The notes beneath the pieces were generated by a model. The model had not been told where the DNA came from. It did no database searches and saw only the letters and a list, made by a program, of their open reading frames with translations. Of a stretch of 64,000 nt of DNA, positions 33,789-46,137 are shown in pieces. Where the stretch lies: NCBI GenBank assembly GCA_039720395.1, contig JBBPBK010000097.1, positions 1 through 64,000 of the forward strand. The letters are read 5' to 3'. Every line of letters begins with the position of its first letter. The stretch's first letter is position 1. Position numbers and translations under genes: made by a program. This DNA comes from Liquidambar formosana. Taxonomy: Eukaryota > Streptophyta > Magnoliopsida > Saxifragales > Altingiaceae.

Positions 33789-36363
33789 CTGCGAGTTTCA
33801 ATTCATAGTCCCCTTGAAGCGTTACTATGGCTCCTTCATATGGAAACTTCACCTTTTGATGGAGTGAAGATGGCACAGCCCCAACGGGATGGATCCAAGG
33901 TTGGCCCAACAGCAAGTTGAAACATGACGGCACATCTAACACTTGGAATTCCACCCTAAATTCAGTGGGTCCCATGATAAGAGGCAAAGTAACCACCCCT
34001 ATTACTTCTCGGCGGGTGTTGTCATAAGCTCTTACGGTCTGCCTAGATGGCGTGAAATCAGTGGGTCCCAAACCCAAAACAGTGGCAGTTCGGAGAAGAC
34101 ATACATTCAGTGCGGACCCATTGTCGATAAGAACGGTGGGAACCCTCTTCCCCATAGTGTCAACGGTCACATAGAGAGCTTGAGAATGGCTCGGCCCGCT
34201 TTTAGGTAGGTCTACATCGGTGAACACAATGGTTGAGTTCTTGGGAGTTGGATTCACCAAATGTACCAATCCCTCGGGGGATGTGTCAACGGGCACTTGT
34301 ATCTGATTCAACAGTTTCAACACGGTCTGTCTGTGCTTATGCGAGGCCATGAGCAAGCCCCAAATAGTAATGTTGGCATTGGTCTTCTTCAGCTGCCTAA
34401 GCACTTCATCCTCTTCTTCTTGCAAGCTAGGACGCCTCTGCCCTTCCAAATCTTCCAACGGATTTTCAGATTCTAGGTGGGGAGGCTTGAAATGACGACC
34501 CCCTCTGGTTATATGGTCCAACTCATCATCGCTAGCCCATATGTCATGGACTTCCTCGGAGTCATTCATCAAGTCATCCCATTCTATCATGTCGATGCTC
34601 TCCATCTCTGTCGGCAAGTCATCCCAACCTGAAGGGACTATCGGCTCATCTGATATCGGACTTGGGCTTGAGTACAGCACATAGTAATCATATTTCCCCG
34701 ATGCTTCACCTAATAGGCCAACCTGAGGATCCCCTGCTTCATATCTTTCTTTCAGCTCTTGTTGGATAGATTTCTTTGGCAACAACAAAACCTTTTGGTC
34801 AATGAGGTCTTGAATGATCTTCTTTAGTATAGAACAAGCCTCGGTGTCATGGCTGGGTGCACGATGGTATTGGCAATATTGGTGAGGGGTTGATGGCCTT
34901 GGCTTTGGTGGAAGTGGCATGATAAGGCTGTTATTGCGGCAAATGGTGAAAAGACGGGTTAAGGTCATGGGGAGCGGAGTGTATTGTCTTATGGGATGGC
35001 GAGGGCGAGAGGATTCAACCCCAATGGCATTTATGGTGTTAGGTGGGGGTGTGTTGTTGTGTGATGGGAGAGGATTACGGGTGACATTTGGACGGGTTGG
35101 TGGTGAAATGACTTGCTTGTCAATGAGGTCTTGGACTTGGTGGCGAAGGCGAATACAGCGATTGGTGGCATGGCCTTTGGATTGATGGTACTTGCAGTAC
35201 TCATTCTCATTGTAGCTCTTGGGTAAGGGATTTGGTGGAGGTCTTGGGTCGAGTGGCTTCAATAGGTCACGACTTATGAGCTTTTCAAGGACTCTTTCGA
35301 GTGGCATGAATAGGTCAGTGAATTGGCGAGGTGGGTTGACATCATTGAGAGAAAAGGGTTGGATTGGTTGAGTTATGGTGTTGACCTCGGCATTGTTCTT
35401 CCCAGTAAAGTTTGTCTTGCGACTCCTCACTTCCTCAGTCTTGATTGTCCCATCATTGATAGCATCTTCAACCTGCGTGCCAACCCCAATGAGAGCTTTG
35501 AAATTTGGGAAATAGTGGGCAAATAGGTGCTTGTGATACACGGGCAGCAGGTTCTTAACCACTAACTGAATTTGGTCCTCCTCATTCGGCCTATCCGTCA
35601 TTCTTGACGCCTTTTGTCTCCACCTTGTAATGTAAGCGGAGAAAGTTTCATGAGCCCCTTGCTTGGTAGTTTCTAGGTCCCTTCGAGTAACGTCCACCTC
35701 TGTGTTATACTTGTAGTGCTCTGAAAACTCATTGCATATGTCTTCCCAAGTCCGGGTTCTATTCTCATCCAAGGATAAGAACCATTTCAAAGCAGAAGTG
35801 GCCAAGGTTTCATGGAACATTTGAGCTAAAAGCTCGTCAGTAGCCCCTCGAGGGTGCATAGCTCGCACATACATCTTCAAATGAGTCTTAGGGCAACCCG
35901 TCCCATCGAACTTTTCTAACTCCGGCATCTTGAATTGTAGTGGAATACGAGCCGTTGGAAACAGGGATAGAGTCCGCACATCGACCATGTCATCAGCCCT
36001 GCGAATCCCTTTTATAGTTCTCTCCAATGCTTCTACCTTGCTAGCTAACACGGAATCACTGCTAGAACCTTTCCCCTTGGCTTCCCCTTCTAGGTCGGTG
36101 ACCTCAGGTTTCGAGCTACTTTCCCCCCTCGTCTTGGTGTTCTCATTGGATTGAGGTCCCTCTTCGGTGCCAGCCCCATGAGGTATACCCGAGGAATGGG
36201 CCTTAGAGCCATTTTGTTCAAGATCCGCCATCTTCTGTTGGTTCTCTTGAGCCATTTTCAATGCGGTATCGGATGTCTCGGCGGTATGGTCAAGCTTGGC
36301 CATGATGGCTTTCAGGCAAGCCTCAAGGTCAAAGTGCCCCTCACTAGTTCTTTCGTCGGCCAT
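33733..36363 (-). CDS. Element A Gag-Protease
   Basis: I choose ATG 36363 (MADERTSEGHF). The frame is open back to 36429, but the equivalent Met is conserved in element C. The retrotransposon Gag core lies at about residues 180-310 (SALKWFLSLDENRTRTWEDI). Two zinc-knuckle-like segments follow: CKYHQSKGHATNRC near 390 and CQYHRAPSHDTEAC near 497. The aspartic protease active site is VLIDNGSALNVC near 745, with DNG in place of the usual D-S/T-G. The frame ends VPICEIQRISS and then runs off after an indel (see 33312-33788). Gag assembles the particle and the protease processes the polyprotein. Confidence 0.93.
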   Translation of the reverse strand: MADERTSEGHFDLEACLKAIMAKLDHTAETSDTALKMAQENQQKMADLEQNGSKAHSSGIPHGAGTEEGPQSNENTKTRGESSSKPEVTDLEGEAKGKGSSSDSVLASKVEALERTIKGIRRADDMVDVRTLSLFPTARIPLQFKMPELEKFDGTGCPKTHLKMYVRAMHPRGATDELLAQMFHETLATSALKWFLSLDENRTRTWEDICNEFSEHYKYNTEVDVTRRDLETTKQGAHETFSAYITRWRQKASRMTDRPNEEDQIQLVVKNLLPVYHKHLFAHYFPNFKALIGVGTQVEDAINDGTIKTEEVRSRKTNFTGKNNAEVNTITQPIQPFSLNDVNPPRQFTDLFMPLERVLEKLISRDLLKPLDPRPPPNPLPKSYNENEYCKYHQSKGHATNRCIRLRHQVQDLIDKQVISPPTRPNVTRNPLPSHNNTPPPNTINAIGVESSRPRHPIRQYTPLPMTLTRLFTICRNNSLIMPLPPKPRPSTPHQYCQYHRAPSHDTEACSILKKIIQDLIDQKVLLLPKKSIQQELKERYEAGDPQVGLLGEASGKYDYYVLYSSPSPISDEPIVPSGWDDLPTEMESIDMIEWDDLMNDSEEVHDIWASDDELDHITRGGRHFKPPHLESENPLEDLEGQRRPSLQEEEDEVLRQLKKTNANITIWGLLMASHKHRQTVLKLLNQIQVPVDTSPEGLVHLVNPTPKNSTIVFTDVDLPKSGPSHSQALYVTVDTMGKRVPTVLIDNGSALNVCLLRTATVLGLGPTDFTPSRQTVRAYDNTRREVIGVVTLPLIMGPTEFRVEFQVLDVPSCFNLLLGQPWIHPVGAVPSSLHQKVKFPYEGAIVTLQGDYELKLAGVPICEIQRISSDTAIWV

Positions 36364-36429
36364 GTCTGTCTGATGGGTAGACTCAACACTCACTAGACGC
36401 CCTTGTGGATTGCGGATCCAAGCCAGCAC

Positions 36430-37239
36430 GTCTATGGATAGAAAAGTTTTAACCTTTAGCCTAAGGATCTGTCCTAAACCTCCATATTTTCCTTAATGAA
36501 CTCGGTCTCTACACCATGTTCAATTAATTCATTCCTTTTATCCAATTACCTTTACAGGGATCATGGATTAAGGGTATGTTTTAAAGAATAGGGCATAGAG
36601 TCCTTCAACTAGGTTTAATTAATCCCCTAGGACTGGCACATCACAAACATAGCTTTACATCCTATTTCCTTAATTTATTCCTCCTAACCCATGGCCTTAA
36701 CAAAGGCTAGGGTTTAAAGGTCTATATTAAGGGCATAAGATATAAAGCCTCACAACACAAACACGGCATAGCATCATTACAAACAATTGTGGGTGCATAA
36801 AGGTGAGACCGTAGTGTCCTACAAGTCTGTCTATATGGACTAATGATAAGGGTAGGCTAGGGTCCTTCATTTGCTTGAGCAATCCTTATACCTAACCACA
36901 TGTGGCATCAGGAACGCCGCGTGGGTCCAGCAGTACGTGATTAACTCATTTAATATACCCAAGGGCAAGCCCAAGGGTACTAGGCAAGAGAGGTTGATAG
37001 CTTTCGCCCCAACACATGGAATCAGGAAAACCAAGGTTGAGACTAGGCCGATCGTTGGTAAGGATACATCGAGGGACATCGATCCTAACATGCAAGAGTT
37101 TGCGCACACAATGCAATAAATGAAAGCACACAATCAAGCGGATGCAATGTGATTGATTTTAATTAAACATAAGAAATTAACCTAGCCCATTTAAACTTTA
37201 TAGAGTCTAGCCCACAAATCCCCAGTGGAGTCGCCAAAC
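36430..37239 (-). other. Element A leader and PBS
   Basis: The untranslated leader is about 800 bp. Directly inside the 5' LTR the minus strand reads GTTTGGCGACTCCACTGGGG. The PBS starts at TGGCGACTCC (37237-37228). This PBS type is characteristic of Tat/Ogre elements. The extra ORF1 seen upstream of gag in some Ogre elements is not visible here. Confidence 0.7.
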
Positions 37240-40027
37240 TGTGAACCCCGGAAATTGGGCCCACGAGGGATTGAAAAGAAAGTGGGTTTGAAAAAAGAAA
37301 AAGGAAAGGAGTCGCCACCTTATTTTTTAAAGGAAACAAGGAAAACCCTAAAAATCAGGTTGTTTTAGGAAAACAATTTGAATGACTCCATAAAAAAAAG
37401 GAAAGGCAAAAACCAATCTTTTGAAAACCAAAGAAATCGGGGATTCGGAGGCTAAGTTATGACATGGGAAGGTTCTAGGCAAAGCCTATAGGCACCCATG
37501 TCACCCTTTCGGTCTCTCAGTTCATTTGGGCTAAATTAAAGTCTTTCCATACAAAAATCAGCAAGTACATCATCACAAGAATTGCATGCATATCATATAT
37601 TTCATTCATCCATCCATGCATAATAAGCAAATAAAAACAGAAAATAAAGAAAAAGAAAACAAAACAAAAATAAACCTAGGATGCTTGGATCCTAGAACGG
37701 ACTTGAGCCTCACGAAGAGCGCCTACGTACCATGCAACGAAATACATCGATCAAAGTCCACGTAGTTCGATTAGAACTAAGGTTAAATCCTAATACAAAC
37801 CTATGGTAAAAACCCTAGGTTTCCTTATTTGATCAAAAGAGTTGAATATGATAGAAAGTTTGATTTTAGGAAAGAAATCCACAAAATGGAAACTTTAATA
37901 AAAACCAGAATTTTGTTGGTTAAGGAAACCTCTAATTAAACCATAGGATCATATTAAAAATTAACCCTAAATAGGGAGAAGAGAATGAGTTAAGAAGAAA
38001 GGTGAATTGGGGCACCTTCACACCCACTTACCTGAGCGCAATTAGCTCTAAGCATTTAGCCATTTCAGACATAAGCAACCCTATTTGCCATGGGACAAAT
38101 ACCACACCTATTTGCACCCTTACAAGTGCTCAAAACCATGCAAAAACACTAACATGCAAATCTGGACAGAATAGTATTATGACCTAAAATCATCCACTAA
38201 GCATGCCAATAGCAAAAACAGCGAACAATAATAAGTCCTAACATATTCCTAGAACCATATCATGCATAAAAACCCTAAAACATACTAACATGCATGCAAA
38301 ACTATCATGTTTACTCCATATGAAAAACATATACAGCAAACACGAAGAAAAACCAAATAAAAAAGTCTACTTTATCATGCTATATGAAAACAAACACGAA
38401 ACAATGACTCTAAAACCCTAAACTCACAAATATGCTTAAAAACATACAAAACATACTTTAATCATGCTAAAACCAAACTAAACAGAAATTAAATCATGCA
38501 TATTAACTAACTAAAGTAATATAACATGATGAAAATCCTAACTCTAACATGCAATGACACTAATCCTAACACAAGGACAATAGGAGCACACGAATCATAA
38601 CTATGCATTAAAAACCTAAAGGACAGCCCTAAAGCATGCTAAACAGTAGATAAAAAATAGATATTCCATGTATATTAACTAGCTAGAGTGTTAATACATG
38701 ATAAAAAAGTCACCTTTAACATGCAATAAGCCTAACCCATATGAGAACCTAGTTTAAGCTTGAATAGAGAAGGAGAATACCTTAGGAAGTGGCTCCCCTT
38801 GTGTTTGTAATTGTTCGTGGCTCCTCAGGTCTTTAGAGTGAATCAAACCAACACGAATCCTCCTCTTTGTCAAAGTGGTATCACAGCAAAGAGATCAAAA
38901 CTCACTCAACTTTGAAAAGAAATAGAAAACAAAAAGAGAACAAGAGAAAAGAAAAAGTGATTCTCGTCACTTTGCAGCAGCAGCAACTTCAATCGCGTTT
39001 TTGGGTATGAAAACGTTAGATTTGGACAAAGCTTGTGAAATACAAAGTTGTAGAGAATTGAATTATCTTTCTAACAAGACCAATTTCATCAAATTCTGAC
39101 TTCGGATGAAAAGGTTATGATTAAAATACGACTGCTGGTTTTCAGAAAATCTGCTGCTGAATTATGACGAATTTCACTCCCTCCAAACCCTCTTCTCCTC
39201 TCCCTTGTTTAAAGACATTAAGAGAGTATTTATAGCTGAAATCTGGAGTTTCCCTTTCCTTCCTGGACTAGGTTTCCTTGGAGAATAATCAAAAGGTATT
39301 TTATAATGATAAAAGACTTCTAATCTGAATAGGAAAAGGAAATTGTCTTTTATAAAAATTGGGAGACTGACCGCTAACACGCATGCACATGTATCGTATG
39401 TGCGTACACACACTCATCACATATGTACACGTGTTAGTGTCATGATAAAAATGGCTAATTTAATAAAATAATTTTCTTTTCATTTTAACCAAAAATCTCA
39501 TGCTGTGATTCGCACTAATTCTTCAAGGATAATCCGTAAATAACCACACTAAACTCATCATCAGGCCATATCAAAACTGAACTTCATGAAACACTTTTGA
39601 GGGTAAAATGATGACTAATGAAAGTCAATTTGAAAAGATTTGGTTGGTAATTGTGAGTCAATTAGAGCTAACCCAAGGAAGGGTCAATTAACGAACTTGA
39701 ACCACATCGAGCCATTTTAATCCCGAGCCATTGACTTACCAAATTGAACCTAGAAATACCTCATATGCATCCATATGAACTCCAATTGACAATTTGGAGA
39801 TCATTCCAAGGTCAAATGAAAAGTTTGGGACTTAAAAGACGATTATGCCCCTCAAGTCACAAAAGCTCTTATTATCCCTCAAGATCAACTCCAATTTGAA
39901 CCAAAATTCATATCCATTGTCCTTGTGACTCTAGAAAACTAATGCAAGTGACTAGACTCAAAAACAAAACAAAAACATGCATGAAATGATGAGCCCTAGT
40001 AAGGTGGTGCAAAAATGGGGTGTGACA
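37240..40027 (-). repeat. 5' LTR of element A
   Basis: 2,788 bp. TATAAATA is at 39234-39227 on the minus strand. It differs from the other LTR by about six substitutions and one 1-bp indel that I could spot, mostly transitions. Confidence 0.93.
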
Positions 40028-40032
40028 GTAAG

Positions 40033-41900
40033 CATGTCTCTTTAATGCTGAACATGAGTTTTCTGCTTCTCCTCCTTCTTCTTCTTCTTCTTCTTCTTCT
40101 TCTAGGATAGTTATGGTGCATGAGATAGCTTTTCTTATGGGTTGAATTCAATGCTTGTGTGATGTTATATGAATGATTTTAAGATAGTTTATGGTTTTAT
40201 ATGCTTGATAATCCCTGGTTTACTAAGGATTAGATAGCCTTACTTCTTTCTATCCTCTTGAATCATGCATAGTTCACATGTTTAGGTTGCTGTGATTATT
40301 ATCATGAGTTGATGTTCCTGTTAGTTAATATATGTTATATGAATGATATTCATGATAATTTGAGCATGCCTTAGAGTTGTTTCATAGGTCGTAATGCATT
40401 GTTGCGAAATTAGGGTTTCGATAACCCTGAATTCGCACAAGTTTCATACAGCATGCTTAGCTTAGCTTTTTGAGTTGATTCTCATCATAGTCATTCTATA
40501 TATGCTGCATATAGTTGAATCATGCTAGGTTTGCATTAATATAGTATGTTTTGTAGGGTTTTTGGAGACGTTATCCTTTTCTAAGGATAATTATCCTTTT
40601 CGCTGAGTGAGGTTTCGCATGAAAGCCTTCTGTGATGTGTTTAAACATGAAATCACTTCTATTGTGTTCTAGGGTATATATTTTACGTAGGATATGTTGA
40701 TTGCACCTCCCCATAACGACTTTTTTACGTGAACTTATCTTAGGATAGTTTCGCTTAAGAAAGCTCGCCGTAGGAAGGTCTATTTTCATATTTTGCATAA
40801 AATATCATCTTTTTGGTTAGAATGTGCTTTGTTATCATGTTTATTGATATTATTGAAGTCTCTTATGCTTGTTAGTGTGTCTGGTAGGTTTTTATGCATG
40901 TTAGTCAAGTCATTGCATGTAGGATTGAGTTAGAGTCCTTAGTTATTCATTATTCTTGTTGTTTGCATGATAAATGGATGATTTTAGGCCTTGTCATGGT
41001 TCTGTTCAGATTAGTATTTTGTTCTCTTTACATGATTTTGTGCACTTGTAAGGGTGCAAACAGGTACAATGCTTGTCCTATTGCAAATAGGGCTGCTATG
41101 GTCTGAAATGGCTAATGATTAGAGCTTTTGCGCTCAGGTAAGTAGGGTATGAAGTGCCCTAATTCACTTTTCCTCTTTCTTTTCTCTTCTCCCTCCTAGG
41201 GTTACTCCTTAATACAAGCATATGGTAATTATCAAAGGTTTCCTTCAATAATAAAATTCTAGTTTTTTATCAAGGTTTTCCTCTTATGGAAGTTTTCAGT
41301 TGTGGATTAAATCAATACATTTTTCAAATAAGGAAACCTAGGGTTTTTACCATGGGTTTGTATTAGGTTTTAACCCTATTTCTTTTCGAACTACGTGGAC
41401 TTTGATCCATGTGTTTCGTTGCATGGTACGTAGGCGCTCTTCGTGAGGCTCAAGTCTGTTCTAGGATCCAAGTATCCTAGGCTTTTCTTTTCTTTTTCTC
41501 TATTTTCTGTTTTGTTTTATTTGTTTGGTTGTGCATGGATGTTTGGATGGAATATATGTTATGCATGCTGCCTTGTGATGATATATGATGATATTTGAGT
41601 GGAAAAGATATTAAGTTAGCCCAATCAAATTAAGAGACCAACTCGGGCAATGTGGGTGCCTATGGGCTTTTGCCCAGAACCTTCCCACGTCGTAACTTAG
41701 CCCCCGAATCCAATTTTCTGGTTTCAAAAACTTTGCTTTTCTTTTAATGGAGTCATGTGGTTTTGAAAATAAAACTTTTTTTGTGGTTTTCCTCTTTTCC
41801 CTAAAAAATAAGGTGGCGACTCCTTTTTGTTTGTTGTCTTTTACCCATTCCATATACTACTTTCCGCCAAATCCTTGTGGGCCGTTTTCCGGGGTTCACA
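40033..41900 (+). repeat. 5' LTR of element C, right piece
   Basis: It continues the LTR after the element A insertion and ends CCGGGGTTCACA. It has a (CTT)n tract near 40078-40102. The PBS core TGGCGACTCC also occurs inside the LTR at 41814-41823, 90 bp before the true PBS. I see no gene in it; the open frames are incidental. Confidence 0.88.
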
Positions 41901-42670
41901 GTTTGGCGACTCCACTGGGGACGTCGAGGGCTAGACTCATTTAATTTGATTGGGCTAAATTAATTTCTTATTGATAATTAAAATCAATCACATTGCATCC
42001 GCTTGATTGTGTGCTTTCATTTATTGCATTGTGTGCGCTATTGTTGCATGATTACTCGATTGTCCCTCGATGTATCCTTGCCAACTGATAGCCTAGTTCG
42101 ACCTTGGTTTTCCTGATTCCATGTGTTGGGCGAAGCTATCAAACCTCTCTTGCCAAGTACCCTTGGGTTTGCCCTTGGGTATATCAAATGGATCAATCAC
42201 GTACTGCTGGACCCACGCGACATTCCTGATGTCACATGTGGTTAGGTATAAAGATTGGTACAAGCAAAGTTGAGGACCCTAGCCTACCCTCTTAAAAGAA
42301 AGAATTGCATGTAATGGGCCTTCTAGGACACCGTCGGATCACCTATATGCACACACATTGTTGTGATGATATGCTGCCGTGTTTGTGATGTGTTGCCATG
42401 CTTTGTTGATTGAGTGGGTAATTAAAGGAAACTTTACATCCTACATCCTTAATACGTACCCTTCCCCATGACCCTCGCAAGGGTAATTGGTTAAGAGAAC
42501 TAATTAAGGATGTACGTTGTAAAAATTTTGAGATAATTATGGAAGCTTAGGATAGACCCTTAGGCTGAAAAATTGAGTGTTTGCCCTATGTTAGAGGGAT
42601 AGACGTGCTGGCTTGGATCCGCAATCAACAAGGGCGCCTAGTCAGTGTTGATTCTATCACCGAGTCGGAT
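41901..42670 (+). other. Element C PBS and leader
   Basis: TGGCGACTCCACTGGGGA at 41904-41921 is the PBS. An untranslated leader follows, similar over its length to the element A leader. Confidence 0.75.
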
Positions 42671-43698
42671 ATGGCCGAGGAAAGAACTAGCAACCGGGGT
42701 TTCAACCTTGAGGCCACTTTGAAAACTATCATGGAAAAGCTTGATCACACTACCCAGGTATCCGAGACCGCACTCAAGTTAGCTCAAGACATTCAACAGA
42801 AGAACTCTGAACCTGAATCTAGGGCCTGTGCCACTGACAACAATCAAGGATCCAATGATTCCGAATCTGCTGAGGAACCATTAGGAGAGGGGGGAGAACT
42901 ACCCAAGACCAAGGAAGGGGAAACCAAAGCCACATCTAGAGAGAACTCAACCGTCCTGGCAAACAAGGTCGAGGCCTTAGAAAGAACTCTGAAGGGAATC
43001 CGCAGATCTGATGATATGGTCGACATCCGTACTTTGTCCTTGTTCCCAAAGGCTCGCATCCCGTTACAATTCAAGATGCCTGAATTGGAGAAATTTGATG
43101 GGATAGGCTGTCCTAAGACCCACCTCAAGATGTATGCGCGAGCTATGCACCCTCGAGGGGCGAACGATGAGTTATTGGCTCAAATGTTTCACAAGTCATT
43201 AGCGAGTTCTGCCTTGAAATGGTTTTTGTCATTAGAGGAGAACAGAACTAAGACCTGGGAGGATGTATGCAATGCATTCACGGACCATTACAAGTATAAC
43301 ATTGAAGTGGATGTCACACGAAGGGACTTGGAAACCACTAAGCAAGGGGTTAATGAGACTTTCTCTGCCTTCATCACTAGGTGGAGACAAAAGGCTTCCA
43401 AAATGACAGACAGACCGAATGAGGAAGACCAGATTCAGTTGGTGGTGAAGAACTTGCTGCCCGTATATCACAAGCACCTCTTTGCTCACTACTTTCCGAA
43501 CTTCAAGGCTCTTTTTGGGGCTGGCACACAAGTCGAAGATGCAATCGCCGATGGAACAATCAAAACGGAGGAGGTCCAAAGGAGTCGAAGGACAAACTTT
43601 GGAGGAAAACCCAATGCTGAGGTCAATACCATTACCCAACCCGTTCGCCCTTTCTCCCTAAATGACTCCATCTTACCTCGCCAATTCACCGAGCTATA
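42671..43698 (+). pseudogene. Element C Gag, 5' part, split by element B
   Basis: It starts MAEERTSNRGF at 42671, like A. The Gag core (SALKWFLSLEENRTKTWEDV) is intact. The frame ends in LPRQFTELY, where the B insertion duplicated CTATA. It resumes at 59565 beyond element B. The frame continuing to 43726 is element B LTR sequence, not Gag. Confidence 0.92.
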
Positions 43699-45094
43699 TG
43701 TTAACACCCCGTTTTGTGCTGCCTAAATATTCCAAGCCCACCCTTTTAAACCCGGTGATGAAGGGTAGCCCAACTTGAAATGACTAACAAGTGATCCCCA
43801 AAGAGCTGACGTGGTCGCAGTTGCAGCCTGGCCCAAAGAAGCCCAGCCCATTCCTTTATGTGTACGCTCCTTTAATTTGTGCGTACGCACCTTACATTTG
43901 TGCGTACGCATGTTAGTATTCCAGTATTCGAATTTTTCCCCCCATTTCCCCTGTTGCCTTATATGGATGGAGCCTACTGCACATCCAGGCTGTGACGGCT
44001 GAGAACCAGAGGAAACCCTAGTTCCTTACCTCGAAACCCTAATTCTTCGCCTATAAAAGGACCACTTCCGCATCAAATGGGGGATCCTTGGCGACCACCA
44101 TTTTGAAAACCCCACAAACCCTAAGGACTCGGAACCTAAAACCCAAAAGGGCGGCTGTGATTACGGAGGCTTGAAGAAGAGATTCTTGTTGGTGCATTCA
44201 TTGGGATTCACCCAAACCTGAGGGTAACGTCTTTTATGATTCAGTTCTTTGAATGTTAGAATAATCACTAATTATTCCTCCAAGTATATTTTCTATCAAG
44301 CATATTTTCATTGAATGCCATGATTTCAGATTTACTCAAGTGCTTTCAATCAAACGTTGCATGACCAGATCTACACTTTGTATTATGTTCTAGTATGTTT
44401 AGCATCATTTAAACATGTCTTTACATGTTAATCGGGGTAATGTTTAAAGTGCATAAATTCATGATTAGATTTAGGGTGCAATAATGACATGATAGGACAT
44501 TTGCATGCAATTAAGGTTCTGTAATCTGGAGCATGTGCAATTTCAGCATATTTATGTTATTTTCGAATCTGCCATGAAATGTGCGTACGTATAAATTAAA
44601 GGTGCGTACGCACCTTGTGTTTGTGCGTACGTATATATGTGATGCTGTGCTAACCTATTTTTGCAGGCAGTGACGAATCCATCTCCTTTTTCTCCTTTCA
44701 TAGCTACTGTTTATTCTGTCTATTAATTTTTATCTTCTGCTTAGTTATTTATTTGCATATTTTTATTCATATAATGTCATCCTGTGTGCCATAGTCGCTT
44801 GATATATTTGTCGCATGAATAGGGTTAAACTCAATTAATATTTCTCATTAATTAAAGCCAACAAAATGCGTGTGGAGGCCGGATTTAGCCGGGCGTTGTC
44901 GGGTGCCTAACACCTTCCCAACAACGTACCTTAACTCCGAACCTTAATTCTTTGGGTAATGACGAGTGGGCCTCTTGCTAGGGGTCAATCGGTTCCCGGG
45001 GCCAAACCGGGTGGCGACTCCCTCTCCGCCCTAATCACACCCGTGGTTAGCGGCGTACTCCCGAGCCGGCGTGGTTCAGGACGCGGCGCTCACA
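43699..45094 (+). repeat. 5' LTR of element B
   Basis: TATAAAAG at 44052-44059. GTGCGTACGCAC-type palindromes lie at 43879 and 43900 upstream of TATA and at 44581, 44602 and 44623 downstream. The PBS core TGGCGACTCC is duplicated at 45012-45021, 84 bp before the true PBS. Confidence 0.95.
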
Positions 45095-46137
45095 TTGGCG
45101 ACTCCACTGGGGAATAGAGAGTTAGACTCCGAAGTATTTTGTTGGCTTTAGTTAATAAGAAATTTTAATTGGGTGAAACCACAATTGCACACACGCACGA
45201 CCTTGGCACCTCATTACCCCTCGATGGAAGTCTGATTAGAGACCCGGGATCCACTCGATCTTATGGGCAACTCGGCTCAGCACCATCAGCCCACGGCCTG
45301 TGCCACTAACCTGTGATAAGTTAGTGAGTATGTTAACGGGTTGCTCTTTGAGCACCCTAGCCTGGGTAACCCTTGATGGAGACACCCCATTCTGACCTAC
45401 CACACTAGTAACCCCCGAGGCCCTTACCTAACCTTGTGTGAATGTGTGTTGCATCGCATGCCATGTTACATTCATTTCTTAGCACGGGTGTGGGACGAGG
45501 CCCACTTTAATGCGGATTTTCTGAGTTCGAGCTCATTTGAGGGAAGATTGTGCGACAATGTGATTGGACCTAGGCCCGTCGGACAAATGAATAAAAGTCT
45601 GCTAGGCCTATAGTCCAAGAGAGTGGTAAGATGTGTGTATTGGGCTCGAACAAAGGAAATTTACATGCAAGGTGGATCTATTGGTAGTAAAGGACTAGGA
45701 CCTATACGAAATGGACATAACCTTCTAGGCTGGGCCGAAGTCCAAGCACCATTGTGTCCAAAGCCCAGCGAGAGGAAAGTGAGATAAATTTGTAATGGGA
45801 CCAAACCCCAAAAAAAAAAAAAAAAAAAAATGAGGAAGAGGTTTGGATCCCAAATGAGAGCATTGTAATGGGCCAAGGATGAGATGGTGCTTTTGACTTC
45901 ACAAGAGAAGTCTACCTGTCATCGAACCTTTGAAGATTTAGTAAACATGATAGGGTTTGATGATAAGGTATGACACGGGTAAAAGACTTGAAAAAGAAAA
46001 CTTTAAGATTGGGGAAAGTACTCATGCGCGCTCATTCTCCTTTCAGCAAGATTGATTCGCCACCAAGAACGGCATTTGGTTGTGTTTGGGCTCGATCTCC
46101 GACCACCAACAGGCTCAGGAGGGTTGCAATAAGCAGG
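45095..46137 (+). other. Element B PBS and leader
   Basis: The PBS TGGCGACTCCACTGGGGA is at 45096-45113. The leader is about 1 kb with a 21-nt poly-A run (45810-45830). The gag frame is open back to an ATG at 45970, but that part lacks Gag character. Confidence 0.75.

Larger units (their letters stand above)
23676..40027 (-). mobile_element. Element A: Ty3/gypsy Tat-lineage retrotransposon, 16.35 kb, recent insertion
   Basis: Read on the minus strand the LTRs start TGTCACACCCC and end GGGGTTCACA. The 5-bp duplication GTAAG (23671-23675 and 40028-40032) is perfect. Gag-Pro, an intron, and RT, RNase H, archaeal-like RNase H and integrase follow in order, with an antisense gene before the 3' LTR. 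I count about seven differences between the 2.8-kb LTRs, so the insertion is recent. It lies inside the 5' LTR of its relative, element C, in opposite orientation. Confidence 0.96.

Noticed and set aside
43811..44002. ORF pair 43811-44002 / 58276-58467 with a repeated CVR motif
   Set aside because: These are LTR copies of element B, and the CVRT-like repeats are just the translated GTGCGTACGCAC palindromes.
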